From Streptomyces endophytica (lineage in GTDB: Bacteria; Actinomycetota; Actinomycetes; Streptomycetales; Streptomycetaceae), in assembly GCF_026153355.1 (NCBI RefSeq), contig NZ_CP110636.1:3286001-3350000 (forward strand): DNA of 64,000 nucleotides, in the 5' to 3' direction. Positions 1 to 12,203 of the stretch are shown here, piece after piece. The position numbers and the translations under genes are program-made. The notes beneath the pieces were generated by a model. It saw nothing but the letters and a program-made list of their open reading frames with translations, did no database searches and was not told where the DNA came from. Numbering within the stretch: position 1 is the first letter of the stretch; every line of letters starts with the position of its first letter.

Positions 1-453
1 CGGGCGCCCGGCCGGTCACCGAGAGGTGGTCGGCCGGGCGCCCCGTTTTCGTGGCCGGCCCGACACCTGCGACCAGCGGCAACGAGGCGATCCGCGAGGC
101 GATCGACGAGCCGACCACCGAGGTGATCAGAGCCGGTCACCGAGCCGGTCACGGAGCCGGTCACGGAGCCGACCGCCGAGCCGGTCACGGAGCCGGTCAC
201 CGAACCGGTCACGGAGCCGGTCACCGAGCCGATCACGGAGCCGATCACGGAGCCGACCGCCGAGCCGATCACGGAGCCGGTCACGGAGCCGACCGCCGAG
301 CCGATCACGGAGCCGATCACGGAGCCGGTCACCGAGCCCACCTCCGAGCCCACCTCCGAGGCGATCACCGAGCCGACCACCAAGTCGATCGCCTCGGTGA
401 TCGACAAGGCAATCTGCGCGTGGCGGGAACAAAACGTGGCCCCGAGGGGTTAA
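1..453 (+). CDS. 3' end of unidentified gene with Glu-Pro-x-Thr repeat tail, apparent frameshift
   Basis: Partial gene entering from the left edge. Frame 3 has strongly coding third-position GC from base 3 to about 128 and reads ...[16 protein letters not shown]; the next bases break the frame. In frame 1 from base 127 the coding pattern resumes as about 20 tandem [12 protein letters not shown] units and ends NVAPRG at the TAA of 451-453. Inserting two C after ATCA at 126-129 would give [10 protein letters not shown] and restore a single repeat-conforming frame, so a two-base loss (or one extra base) is the likeliest explanation. The repeat tail is acidic and proline rich, a probable extended linker or tail. 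The product is not recognised. In Streptomyces I recall an ssb gene often preceding ettA, but nothing here supports calling it SSB. The SR-rich and HRAGHG-type ORFs over the same bases have poor third-position GC and are shadows. Confidence 0.45.
130..370 (+). repeat. 12-bp degenerate tandem repeat (GAGCCGRTCACS)
   Basis: About 20 head-to-tail 12-base units with consensus GAGCCG[GA]TCAC[CG], interspersed with GAGCCGACCGCC and GAGCCCACCTCC variants. The unit length is a multiple of three, so in frame 1 it codes Glu-Pro-(Val/Ile/Thr)-(Thr/Ala/Ser). Variation falls mostly at third positions or conservative changes, as expected for a translated repeat. Confidence 0.8.
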
Positions 454-467
454 CGCTCCGGGGCCAC
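436..467 (+). terminator. hairpin overlapping the stop codon of the first gene
   Basis: GTGGCCCCG at 436-444 pairs with CGGGGCCAC at 459-467, a 9-bp stem whose loop contains the TAA stop of the repeat-tail gene. There is no T run, so it would act as a GC hairpin terminator of the type common in Streptomyces. Confidence 0.5.
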
Positions 468-787
468 GGACATGCGGCTCCTGGGCGTACCCCATGAGTG
501 CCCCGACGCCGCATGACGCCGCCTTCGGCCCCTCGGCATCCCGCACCCCGCCCGCCGTGCCCGCACCCCTCGCGGGCGTCCAAGCCTCGGCACCCGTTTC
601 CTTACCCGTTTCCTTCCGGGGACGGACGTACGGCAAGATGGGTGTATCTGCCCTCCCACGGTCGCGACGTACGTCACGACGGCCGCATGGCGCTCGCGCG
701 GCGCACGCATGACGGCCGGACGACGGTCGATGGCCCGGGGCGGTGCCGTACAGACCCTGATCGATCCAATCTGCCGGACGGTTTCTC
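468..787. other. 320-bp intergenic stretch upstream of ettA
   Basis: No ORF with coding third-position bias. It presumably carries the ettA promoter, but no convincing -35/-10 pair or operator was recognised. Confidence 0.4.
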
Positions 788-2452
<1,665 letters not shown>

Positions 2453-2456
2453 CCTC

Positions 2457-2890
2457 GTGCGATACCTCTACTCGTGCCCCCTGCGCTGGTCGGACATGGA
2501 CGCCTTCGGCCACGTCAACAACGCGGTGTTCGTCCGCTACCTCGAAGAGGCGCGGATCGACTTCATGCGCCGGCTCGCGCCGGGGGACGGCAGCCCGTCG
2601 TTCACGGGCGGCTCGGTGGTCGCCCGGCACGAGATCGACTACGTGCGGCCGCTGGTGCACCGGCCCGCGCCGGTCACCGTCGAGTTGTGGGTGACGAAGA
2701 TCAGCGCCGCGTCGATGACGGTCGCCTACGAGGTCAAGGACGAGGACACCCTCTACCTGCGGGCCTCGACCGTCGTCGTGCCGTACAACTTCGCCGAGGA
2801 GCGTCCGCGCCGCCTCACCGCGGAGGAGAAGGCGATCCTCAAGGAGTACCTGGCCGACGCGTCGCACCAGGAGGGGCCGTCGCGGTATGA
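2457..2890 (+). CDS. acyl-CoA thioesterase, hot-dog fold (frameshifted at 3' end)
   Basis: 4-hydroxybenzoyl-CoA-type thioesterase of about 144 aa, expected to hydrolyse acyl-CoA thioesters in the cytosol. It starts GTG at 2457 (VRYLYSCPLRWSDMD), four bases after ettA, with the family motif W-x-D-x-D-x-x-G-H-x-N-N near residues 11-22, the aspartate being the usual catalytic residue. As written the frame runs past 2890 into an Arg-rich tail that overlaps the next gene to 3200. Adding one G to the GGGG at 2873-2876 gives HQEGAVAV followed by TGA at 2888-2890, which overlaps the next ATG in a normal ATGA junction. I therefore place the true end at 2890 and treat the missing G as a sequence error or mutation. 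Confidence 0.85.
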
Positions 2891-3699
2891 CGGTGCTCGC
2901 CCTCGCCGACGCCGGGGAGGCGGCGGACCTCGCCGCCTTCCTCGCCCGGCTGATCCACTACGACCGGGCCGCCGCGGTCCGGCTGCAGACCGGTGGCGGG
3001 GTGCTCGCCGTCTTCGGCCGGCCGCCGTCCTTCGAGGTGCTGGCGATCCGTACGGCCCGGCTCGCCGTGCCCACGGGCCCCGGCGACGACCGGGCCGGCG
3101 GCCGTTCCGGCGGTGCGGGCGCCGCTCGCGACCGTGGTCCGGACAGCGCCTCCGCCGAAGGACCGGCATCCGGCCTCGACATCACCGTCTCCGCCGGTGA
3201 CCTCCTCGAAGGCATCGACGAGGAGCAGGGCACGCTGACCGTGCCCGCCGCCGTCACCGGCCCGCCGTGGGCCGGGCTGCTGCCGCCGCGCGGCGGCTGG
3301 CAGCGGGTGCCGGGACTGCCCGCGCCGGAGGCGCTGCGGCGCGCGGTGGCCGCGGCGGTCGCCGAGTTCCGGGCCCGGGACGAGGCACTGCCGCCCGAGC
3401 GCCGGACCCGCGCCGAACGCGACCGCATCGGCCGGGAGATCTGGTCGCGCACCCTCGGGGACACCCACCTCCCGCTGCGCGCCGCGCACGCCGCGCAGTC
3501 GCTGGGCTTCCTCCGCCCGGTCCGCACGGCCGTGCTCGCCTCCGGCGGCGGCCCGCACCCCACCGAGCCGCCGGCCCTGACCCTGCTGTCCGCGGGTGGC
3601 TGGCTGCGGCTGCGCACCCCGTACGGATCGGTCGCGGTGCGCACCGGCGGGCCGTCCGGGCTCACCGGCCTGTCGGGGCTCACGGTCACCCCCGTCTGA
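2887..3699 (+). CDS. conserved hypothetical protein
   Basis: 270-aa Ala/Arg/Gly-rich soluble protein, start ATG at 2887 overlapping the thioesterase stop (ATGA), so probably translationally coupled and part of the ettA transcription unit. Third-position GC is high throughout. It has no signal peptide, membrane segment or recognised catalytic motif. A low-complexity stretch rich in Gly/Arg/Ala lies at about residues 60-95; the C-terminal half contains ERRTRAERDRIGREIWSRTLGDTHLPLRA-like charged helices and ends in a Gly/Ser-Leu run (GLTGLSGLTV). Family not recognised. Confidence 0.75.
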   Translation: MTVLALADAGEAADLAAFLARLIHYDRAAAVRLQTGGGVLAVFGRPPSFEVLAIRTARLAVPTGPGDDRAGGRSGGAGAARDRGPDSASAEGPASGLDITVSAGDLLEGIDEEQGTLTVPAAVTGPPWAGLLPPRGGWQRVPGLPAPEALRRAVAAAVAEFRARDEALPPERRTRAERDRIGREIWSRTLGDTHLPLRAAHAAQSLGFLRPVRTAVLASGGGPHPTEPPALTLLSAGGWLRLRTPYGSVAVRTGGPSGLTGLSGLTVTPV

Positions 3700-3707
3700 G
3701 CCGCGGC

Positions 3708-4801
<1,094 letters not shown>

Positions 4802-4805
<4 letters not shown>

Positions 4806-7528
4806 GAAGGATCCCCCGCTCTCAACTCGGTACTCTCCCGCCGCCGTTCGCCCACCCACGCCTGGACCAGGGCCACCGCCAGGGCCAGCACGACCACGCC
4901 CGCCGACGGCAGCAGCAGGGACGCGGGATCGGTCTGCAGCCGTACGGTGCCCGGCCCGCCGCCGGCCGCGCCGGGCAGGGCGAGCGGGGTGAGGTCCGTG
5001 CCCGGGCCCAGCAGCCGGATCGCGGCGGCCCCGGCCAGCACCCCGCCGACCGCCGCGAGCAGCGCCGGCGGCAGCGCCTCCAGCACCATCAGCCGCCGCC
5101 CCCGGCCCGGGGGCAGCCCCATCGTGCGGAGCCCGGCCAGGAGCCGGGTGCGTTCCGGGGCGGTCCGCAGCAGGGAGAGGAGCAGGGCGAGCAGCGCGAA
5201 CCCGGCACCGGCCACCACGGCGGCGGTGTAGAGGCGTTCGGCGCCCTGCTGGAGCGGCGAATCGGCCAGCTCGGCGCGTTCGGCGGAGCGCAGCGACACC
5301 TGGACGGCGAGGGACGCCGGGGTGTGGGCGCGGACCGCGGCCCGCAGCGCCCCCGCGTCCAGCCCGCGGCCGGACAGCAGCATCGTGGTGGGGCCGTTGT
5401 CCGCCTCGGCGTAGGTGTCGGGGTGCACCCGGGCCACGCTCCGGGCGTTGATCAGCACGAAGTCGCCGCCCGGCTGGGCCGGGGTGTCGGCGCGCACCGC
5501 CCGGGGCCGGACGACGAGTTGGCCGAACTCCGGTTGCAGCGCCATCGGGGCGTCGCCGAACCGGGTCCGTACGCGCGGGGAGACGATCGCGGGCAGCGGC
5601 CGGTCACCGCCCGGGTCGGCGAGGTCGGCGGCGGGGAAGGCACCCAGCCCCATGGCGCGGGCGAGCCGGGCGTACGCCTCGGGTTCGGCGATCACCAGGT
5701 AGAGCGGCGGGCCGCCGTCGTCCGCGGTCAGCGCACTGATCCGCAGCGGTACGGCGTCCTCGACGCCCGGGACCCGGGCCACGGCGTGCTGCAGCGCGGC
5801 GGGCAGCGGCCGTTCGGCGGAGATCCGGGCCTCGGCGCCGACCGCCGTCAGCGCCGCGCGGTCCCGGGCCGTGGCGACCCCGGCGAGCACCGAGCCGCCG
5901 AACGACGCGGTGGTCAGCGCGACCAGGAGGGCCAGCAGCGGCAGGCCCGCGGTGGCCGGGGCGCGGCCCGCGCGGGCCAGGGCCAGGAAGCCGGTCAACC
6001 CGCAGGTGCGGGCGGCCGGGCGGGCCGCCAGCCGCAGCGGCAGCGGCCAGAGCCGCAGCAGCACCAGCGCGGCGATCACGGCGACGAGCACCGGGGCCGC
6101 GCTGACCAGGACGTCCACGCCCCCGCCGGCCGTGGTGCGGCGGCGCAGCGCGACCACCGCGCCCACCGCCAGGACCAGCACGGTCAGTTCGGCGACCGTC
6201 CGGCGTCGGGAGGGGCGGGCGCCGGCCAGATCGGCGCGGGCGGCCGGGCGGGGACGGCGGTGTGCGGCGGCGGCCCGCAGCGGCAGCGCGAGCGTGCCCA
6301 GCAGCCCGGCCCCGGCCGCCGCCAGCAGCGCCGGCACCACCCGCTCACCGGGCACCAGCAGCAGCGCCAGCCCGCCGCCGGCCGCCGCGGCGGGCAGCGC
6401 CACCACCGCGGTCTCCGCCGCCAGCCGCCCGGCCAGGCCGGTCAGCGACGCGCCGCGGGCCCGCAGCAGCGCCAGCTCCGGGCGGCGGCGGTCCGCGGTC
6501 AGCGCACCGGCCATCAGCAGCACGATCCCCGCGACGGTGCCGAGGCCGCACGCGGCCACCGCGATGACCGGGGCGATCGCCGCCCGGGTCCGTGCGCAGC
6601 CGTCCAGCAGGCCGTCCACCGCGCTGTCGGCCAGCGCGCCGGCGCCGGCCACCGCGCGCAACCCGGCCAGCGTCGCGCCGTGTTCGGCAGACACCACCCG
6701 CTCCCGCAACAACGGGGCGTCCGCGGTGGTCAGCGCACCGGCGTCGACCGGATAGTGCCAGAACTTCTCCGGCTCCCCGTCGGTGGCGAGCAGCGCCGGC
6801 CCGTCCCCGGGAGCCAGCAGCAGCCCGGCGCGCCAGAACCGCTGCGCCGGCACCCCCTCGGTCACGGCCCGGCGCGGCGCCGCCCGCAGCGCATCGGCGG
6901 CCCAGTAGTCGCCGTCCGGCTCCCGCGGCGCGAGCAGTCCGGAGATCCGTACGGTCAGCCCGTGCAGATGCAGGGTGCGGCCGGCGCGCAGGTGCAGGGT
7001 GCGGGCGGTGGCCGTGGTCACCGCGGCCTCCAGCGTGCCCGACCCCGGGGCCGCGGCGCGCGGCAGCCGGCCCTCGGTGACGGTCGCGTGCCGGCCGAGG
7101 CCGGAGGCCGCGTACAGCGACAGCTCCGGACCGACGCCGTCCGGCCGCGGCAGCCAGGAGTCCCCGGCCGCCAGCGGCTTCGTGGTGCGGACGCCGTGCA
7201 CCGCGTCCGCCGGTGTGGTCCGCAGCGGGGCGCGGAACAGGCCCCGGATCGCCCGGTCCTGACGGTCCAGCGCCGCCGCCGCGTAACCGGCCGCCGGGTC
7301 CGCGCCGGTGACGTCCGCCCGGCCGACGGAGATCTCCACCGCCCGCTGCTCGGGCGGCGCCGAGCCGAGCGCATCGCGCAGCCCCGCCGTCTCGTACGCC
7401 GTCACCCCGCGCGGGAACGCCGCCGCGAGGAACGCCGTGACCAGCACCAGCGCGCCCAGCGCCAGCGCCGCGGCGCGCGCGGACCGCAACCGGATGCCCA
7501 GCCAGCCCGGCCGGGTGAGCGCGTTCAC
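4802..7528 (-). CDS. ABC transporter permease, FtsX/MacB type
   Basis: 908-aa membrane protein, intact. The N-terminal segment (ALALGALVLVTAFLAAAF, about residues 20-40) is followed by a large extracytoplasmic domain, then clusters of hydrophobic helices in the middle (about 330-560), a second extracytoplasmic domain, and three helices at the C-terminus (AAVVAGAGFALLALLLSLL; LEALPPALLAAVGGVLAG; LLLPSAGVVVLALAVALVQAWV). This is the tandem FtsX-domain arrangement of actinobacterial permeases acting with a LolD-like ATPase. Stop overlaps the ATPase start; 46 bases separate it from the upstream permease, so the three genes form one leftward operon. The substrate is unknown. Confidence 0.85.
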
Positions 7529-7574
7529 CGGCCCTCACCCGCCCGCCGCGCCGACGCCGTCACTGCCGTCACCG

Positions 7575-10500
7575 TCACCGCACCCCCTGCCCGCGCAGCG
7601 CCGCCACCGGGTCGCCGCGGCGCAGCCCGAGGGCCGCGACGACCAGCAGCGGCCCGGCCGCGACCGCCGCCAGCAGCCCGGCCACCTGGCCGGCCGGCAG
7701 CTCCACCAGCACCGGCGGCACCGGGCGGGTGGCCTGCCCGGTCAGCACGACCAGCGGCACCACCGCCCGGGTCAGCACCGCCCCCAGCACCCCGCCGACG
7801 GCCAGCGCCAGCACGATCAGCACCCCCTGCTCGGCGGCGAGCATCCGGGCCAGCTGCCGACGCGGCGCCCCCAGTGCCCGCAACACCGCGAACTCGCGGT
7901 CGCGTTCGCGGACCGACCCGGCGGCCCCGACCGCGAAACCGACCGCCGCCAGCGCCACCGCGACCACCGCGGCCGCGGTCAGCGCGGTCTGCGGACCGAG
8001 CCCCAGCGGATCGTCGTGCAGCTCCCGGGCGATCTCCGCGCGTACCAGGACCTGGCCGGGTCGGTGTCCGGGCGGGCCCGCAGCGCCTCGACGACCCGGT
8101 CCACCGCGCCCGGCCGGGGCCGCAGCCACCACTCGGTGGCGGTCAGCGGCGCGGCGTCGAGGTCGGCCAGCGCCGCGTTGACGGCACCGAAGTCGACCAG
8201 CAGCCCGCCACCGGCCGGCGGGCCGTCCGCCGGGCCGGGCAGCGCCCGCACCGCCCGCACGATCCGCGCCTTCACCTGCTGCCCGCCGACCGGCAGCTCG
8301 ACCACCGACCCGACCCGGGAGCCGCTGTCGCGCAGATACGTGTCGGTGGCCACGGCGGCGAGCGGCGGCAGCGGCGGATGCGCGACGGTGATCCGCACGG
8401 TCGTCACCGCCGCGCTCCACTCCTCGGGCCGGGCACCGGTGTCGTACGTCTGCGCCAGCAGCTCGCCGGCGGGCACCTCGGCCCGGCCCGCGCGCGGCCC
8501 GTACGGCTGGCCCAGGTAACTGCTCTTCTCGGTGATGTGGGCCCGCCAGCCCAGCCCGGCCGGCGCGGCGAGCGGGCGGACGGTCCCACCCGCGGTGACG
8601 GCCCGCGCGGCGGAGACGGTCAGCCGCTGACGGTACGACACCGGCGACTGGTCCATGTCGGCCAGCAGGCCGGTCACCCGCAGCGGACCGGCCGGACGCC
8701 CGGCCGGCGGACCGGCCGCGGCGGCCAGGTCCGCGCGCAGGGTGTGCGGCCGGCCGTCGGCCGCGAGCCGGCCCAGCGGCACCGTGTACGGCACCCCGAA
8801 CCGGTCGGTGACCTGGACGGAGAGGGTCGCGGGCACCGGCCCGGTGTCCTGCCCGGGGTTGCCGGGCCGCGGGCCGTCGGCCACCGCCGGCAGCGCCTTG
8901 ACGGACCGCAGCGCCGCCGTCACCCGCAACGCGGCGGTGCCGGAAGGGAGTTGCAGGCCCACGGGCCGGTCGCCCTTCGGCGCCACCGCGCGCAGCACCC
9001 CGTCCGCCGCGCCCGCCGAGTCCGCGGCGCCACCCGCCAGGTCGCCGCGCAGCAGCAGTGCGCCCGCCGACCTCCGGGAGTCCACCGCGAGCAGCGAGGC
9101 GGACCGGTCGCCCGACAGGTCCAGGTTCACGATGCCCACCGGCAGCGCCGCGGCCACCCCCGGCACCGCCGCGTAACCGCCGCCCTGCCCCATCTCCGGT
9201 GTCCTGCTGGCCAGGACGCGCACCGCCGCGCCCGCCCGGAAGTCGGCCTGGTCGTCCTGCGAGCGCTGCCAGGACGCGCGCTGGCCGATCGCCAGCATGC
9301 CCAGCGCGGTGGCCAGCACCAGCAGCAGCACCGGCCCGGCGCCCCGGCCCGCGTAGCCGCCGCCCGTCCGGAGGCCGGCGGCGGGGGAGGTGCGCCGGCT
9401 GATCTGCCAGCCGGCCAGCGCCGCGGCCAGCCCCCGGCCGCGGGCCGCGCCCCGCTCGGCGATCCGGGCCGCGAGCGGCAGCAGCCGCAGCGTCAGCACC
9501 GTACCGGCGAGCAGCGCCAGCGCCGGGGCGGCCACCAGCACCGGGTCGACGCCCAGCGCGCCGGTCCCGTCCCCGGTCAGCACCCCGCCGCCCGCCCCGC
9601 CGTTCGCGGTCCGCTGCCGCAACTGCCAGTACGCCACCCCGGCGATCACCAGCAGCCCCACGTCCGCGCCGGCCCGTGCGGCACCGGGCAGCGCACCGGC
9701 CCGCCGCCGGCGCGGGGCGTCGGACCCGGTCCCGAGCAGCGCCGGCGCGGCGACCGCGAGGGCGCAGCCCAGGGCCACGGCGGCACCGGTCAGCCAGGTC
9801 GCGCCGGTGAGCCGGGTGTCCAGCGGCAGCCCGATCCGGGCCAGGGCGCCGTGGGAGGCCAGCAGCCGGATCAGCGGCCCGGACAGCAGCGGCCCGGCGA
9901 CCGCGGCCGGGACGGCCAGCAGCAGCGACTCGGCGAGGGCCAGCCCGGCCAGCTGCCGCCGGGCCGCGCCGCGGGCCCGCAACAGGGCCGTCTCGCCCGC
10001 CCGTTCACCGCTCAGCATCCGGGCGACCAGCAGCAGCGCGTACCCGGCGAGCAGGACCAGCTGGAGCGCGACGATCAGGATCGTGGCGCGGTTCACCAGC
10101 AGCGCCCGCCGCAACTGCCCCAGCGCCGCGGGCAGATCGGTGCTCGCGGTGGCATGGCCGGCGAACGCCGGATCGGCCATCAGCGCCCTGGGGGCCCGGC
10201 CGGCCGCGGCGCCGAGCGCCGGCAGCCGGTCCGCGGTCAGCGTGCGGAAGTCGGCGGTGGCGAGCCAGCCCACCGAGTCCTGCACCAGCCGTCCGTCGCG
10301 GAACGCCGCCGGGTCGGCCAGCAGCGGCCCGTAGGTGGTGAAGCCGACGGTGCGCACCCCTCGGCCGCCGAGGTCGTCGAGGTTCCAGTACGGGTCGGTG
10401 CGGTCCTCGGGCCGGTAGACGCCGGTGACCTGGACGGTCAGATGCGGCGGGCCGGACAGCCGGTTGTCCAGCGTGAACCGCCGTCCGGGCCCGGCCCCGA

Positions 10501-10972
10501 GCCGGACGGCCGCGGCCTCGGGCAGCGCGACCGGCAGCGGACCGTGCCGTTCCGCCGTGGGCCAGCGGCCCTTGACGAGGGTGAGCCGGGAGCGGTCGAG
10601 GGCCGCGAGCTGGGTGAGGTCCGGTTCACCGGTACGGGCCCGGGACGACGGGCGCGTCCGGGGCAGTGCGTACGGCCCGGAGCGGGTCAGCGTCCGCACC
10701 GTGTACGGCAGCCCGTCGAACGCCCGCCGGGCCGCCGCGGCCACCGCTCGGTCCGCGGACTGCCGTGCCTCGGGCGGGAGTTGGGCCTTCACCTGGAGCG
10801 CGGCGGCCGCCGCCGACCTGGACCGCAGCGCCTGCCGGAGTCCGGCGTCGCCGACCGACTCCGAGAACGCCGCCAGTGTCGCCAGCACCGTCCCGGTCAG
10901 CAGCACCGACAGCAGGGCGGCGACCAGCAGCAGGCGGTGCGCCCGCACGCGCAGTAAGGCATAGCCGGCCAC
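7575..10972 (-). CDS. ABC transporter permease, FtsX/MacB type (frameshifted near 8055)
   Basis: First gene of the efflux-type operon, about 1,132 aa if read through. GTG start at 10972 behind GGGGGG; N-terminal helix LLLVAALLSVLLTGTVLATL. The main frame ends in nonsense at 7979, while the neighbouring frame carries the obvious continuation: VLVRAEIARELHDDPLGL, the helices ALTAAAVVAVALAAVGFAVG, GVLIVLALAVGGVLGAVL and VAGLLAAVAAGPLLVVAALGL, and the FtsX hallmark RDREFAVLRALGAPRRQLARML, ending at 7575. One extra base in the CCTGGCC at 8051-8057 joins the two halves. It is a paralogue of the following permease and probably forms a heterodimer with it. Confidence 0.88.
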
Positions 10973-11229
10973 GGTCCCCCCTGCCGTGTTCGGCGTCGAA
11001 CCGATTCGGTCGCACGCAGTCCTCTGAACGCACCCGGCCGAGCGGAGTCAGCCGCCCGGATTCACACGAATGATCGACGCAACGGATGAAACGGATGCTG
11101 TCAGAGTGCGGAGCGTCCGGTAAGCGGTTCGCGGGGTCCCTTGACCGGATCGTGACGGGAGGTGTCCGGGAGCGCACCCCGGGGCGCGAGAGGGTGCGGG
11201 GGGGGTGTGACGTATCTCTCGCGCCGGTG

Positions 11230-11634
11230 TCAGTCCGCGGTGTTGATCATCGACGCGGCGGCGTACGTGAGGTAGTTCCACAGCTGCGTTTCGTGTTCCC
11301 CGGCCAGGCCGAGCGAGTCCACCGCGTCCCGCATGTGCCGCAGCCAGGCGTCGTGCGCGGCCCGGTCGACGGTGAACGGCGCGTGCCGCATCCGCAGCCG
11401 AGGGTGGCCGCGGCCATCGCTGTACGTGCGCGGGCCGCCCCAGTACTGCATGAGGAAGAGCGCCAGCCGCTCCTCGGCCGGACCCAGGTCCTCCTCCGGG
11501 TACATCGGCCGCAGCAGCGGGTCCTCGGCGACTCCCTGGTAGAACCGGTGCACCAGGCGCCGGAAGGTCTCCTCGCCACCGACCTGCTCGTAGAAGGTCT
11601 GCTCCGGCAGCGTGCCGCGTGGAATCTCGTTCAC
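11230..11634 (-). CDS. glbO: group II truncated haemoglobin (GlbO)
   Basis: 134-aa haem protein expected to bind O2/NO and help manage respiration or nitrosative stress. It contains the group II signatures FYEQVGGEETFRRLV, the LFLMQYWGG segment and HPRLRMRHAPF with the proximal His, then an alpha-helical end. The start is GTG at 11634 (VNEIPRGTL); the longer ORF reading from 11796 runs through intergenic repeat sequence and is rejected. The gene stands alone, downstream of an inverted-repeat region and upstream of the FtsX operon on the same strand with a 257-bp gap. Confidence 0.88.
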   Translation of the reverse strand: MNEIPRGTLPEQTFYEQVGGEETFRRLVHRFYQGVAEDPLLRPMYPEEDLGPAEERLALFLMQYWGGPRTYSDGRGHPRLRMRHAPFTVDRAAHDAWLRHMRDAVDSLGLAGEHETQLWNYLTYAAASMINTAD

Positions 11635-11940
11635 CGTTCCATGGTGGCATGGGGCGCCCCGTACGTGGTTGGCCGTCCCGCCGCGGGGCGCTGCGCCTGG
11701 CGGCGCCTCCCACGTACCTGGCTTTCCCGTCGCGGGCGTTGTTCGCCGTTGCGCCTGGCGTGGTGTTTTCGGGTGCGGTGCTGGCCCTCCGGACATCGTC
11801 CTGCGGTCCAGCCCCTCCCGTGAGGGGGTGGTGAGAGGCCGGTGGGGGTGATTGTGGTCACTTCACTGCCTGTGCGTGGCCAGTGACGCCCGCCCCCACC
11901 CACCCGCACCCTTCCTCCAACGGGAGGGGACGGGCCGGAG

Positions 11941-11988
11941 GGGCCGGTTGTGTGGACGTAAAGCGTCAGCAGTCCACACGACCGGCCC
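11941..11988. terminator. 17-bp stem hairpin inside the inverted repeat
   Basis: GGGCCGGTTGTGTGGAC at 11941-11957 pairs with GTCCACACGACCGGCCC at 11972-11988 with one mismatch and a 14-nt loop. It lacks a T tail; it may terminate the leftward signalling operon or be part of the repeat element. Confidence 0.5.
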
Positions 11989-12032
11989 CGGAGGTCCGTC
12001 ACCGCACCCGACAACAACCCAGCCCGCCGCAG

Positions 12033-12200
12033 GCGCAACGGAGAGAAGCCCCGCGGCGGGACGGCGAGGCACGTGCGGGGCGCCGCAAAGCGCGCAACGG
12101 CGAACAACACCCGCGGCGCCGCAGACAGGTACGTGCGGGGCGCCGCAAAGCGCGCAACGGCGAGACGCCCCGCGGCGCCGCAGACAGGTACGTGGGAAGG
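12033..12200 (-). repeat. three tandem 59-60 bp repeats
   Basis: Units begin GCGCAACGG at 12033, 12092 and 12152 and share GGCGCCGCAGACAGGTACGT and GCGGGGCGCCGCAAAGC segments; the last two are nearly identical. They end four bases before the FHA stop codon at 12204. Confidence 0.8.
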
Positions 12201-12203
12201 AGC

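Larger units (their letters stand above)
11650..12203. repeat. large imperfect inverted repeat built from about 60-bp units
   Basis: No coding bias. Two copies of a roughly 50-60 bp unit (CACGTACCTGGCTTTC... ...GTTGCGCC) lie at about 11653-11703 and 11709-11756; three copies in the opposite orientation lie at 12033-12200. Between them the symmetry continues inward: TCGGGTGCGGTG (about 11770) faces CACCGCACCCGA (about 12000), and CCCCTCCCGT (about 11814) faces ACGGGAGGGG (about 11929). The whole 550 bp is thus a long, degenerate palindrome centred near 11,900. It lies between glbO and the FHA gene, both leftward. Confidence 0.7.

Noticed and set aside
26-400. SR-repeat protein resembling splicing factors
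   Set aside because: Alternate frame of the GAGCCGGTCACC repeat with about 50% GC at third positions; the EPVT frame is the coding one.
2887-3200. Extended Arg-rich C-terminus of the thioesterase
   Set aside because: Overlaps a well-supported gene in another frame and is explained by one missing G at 2873-2876.
5324-10957. 1,877-aa Gln/Arg/Gly-rich ORF on the plus strand
   Set aside because: Antisense to the two FtsX permeases; low-complexity product and wrong codon-position GC pattern.
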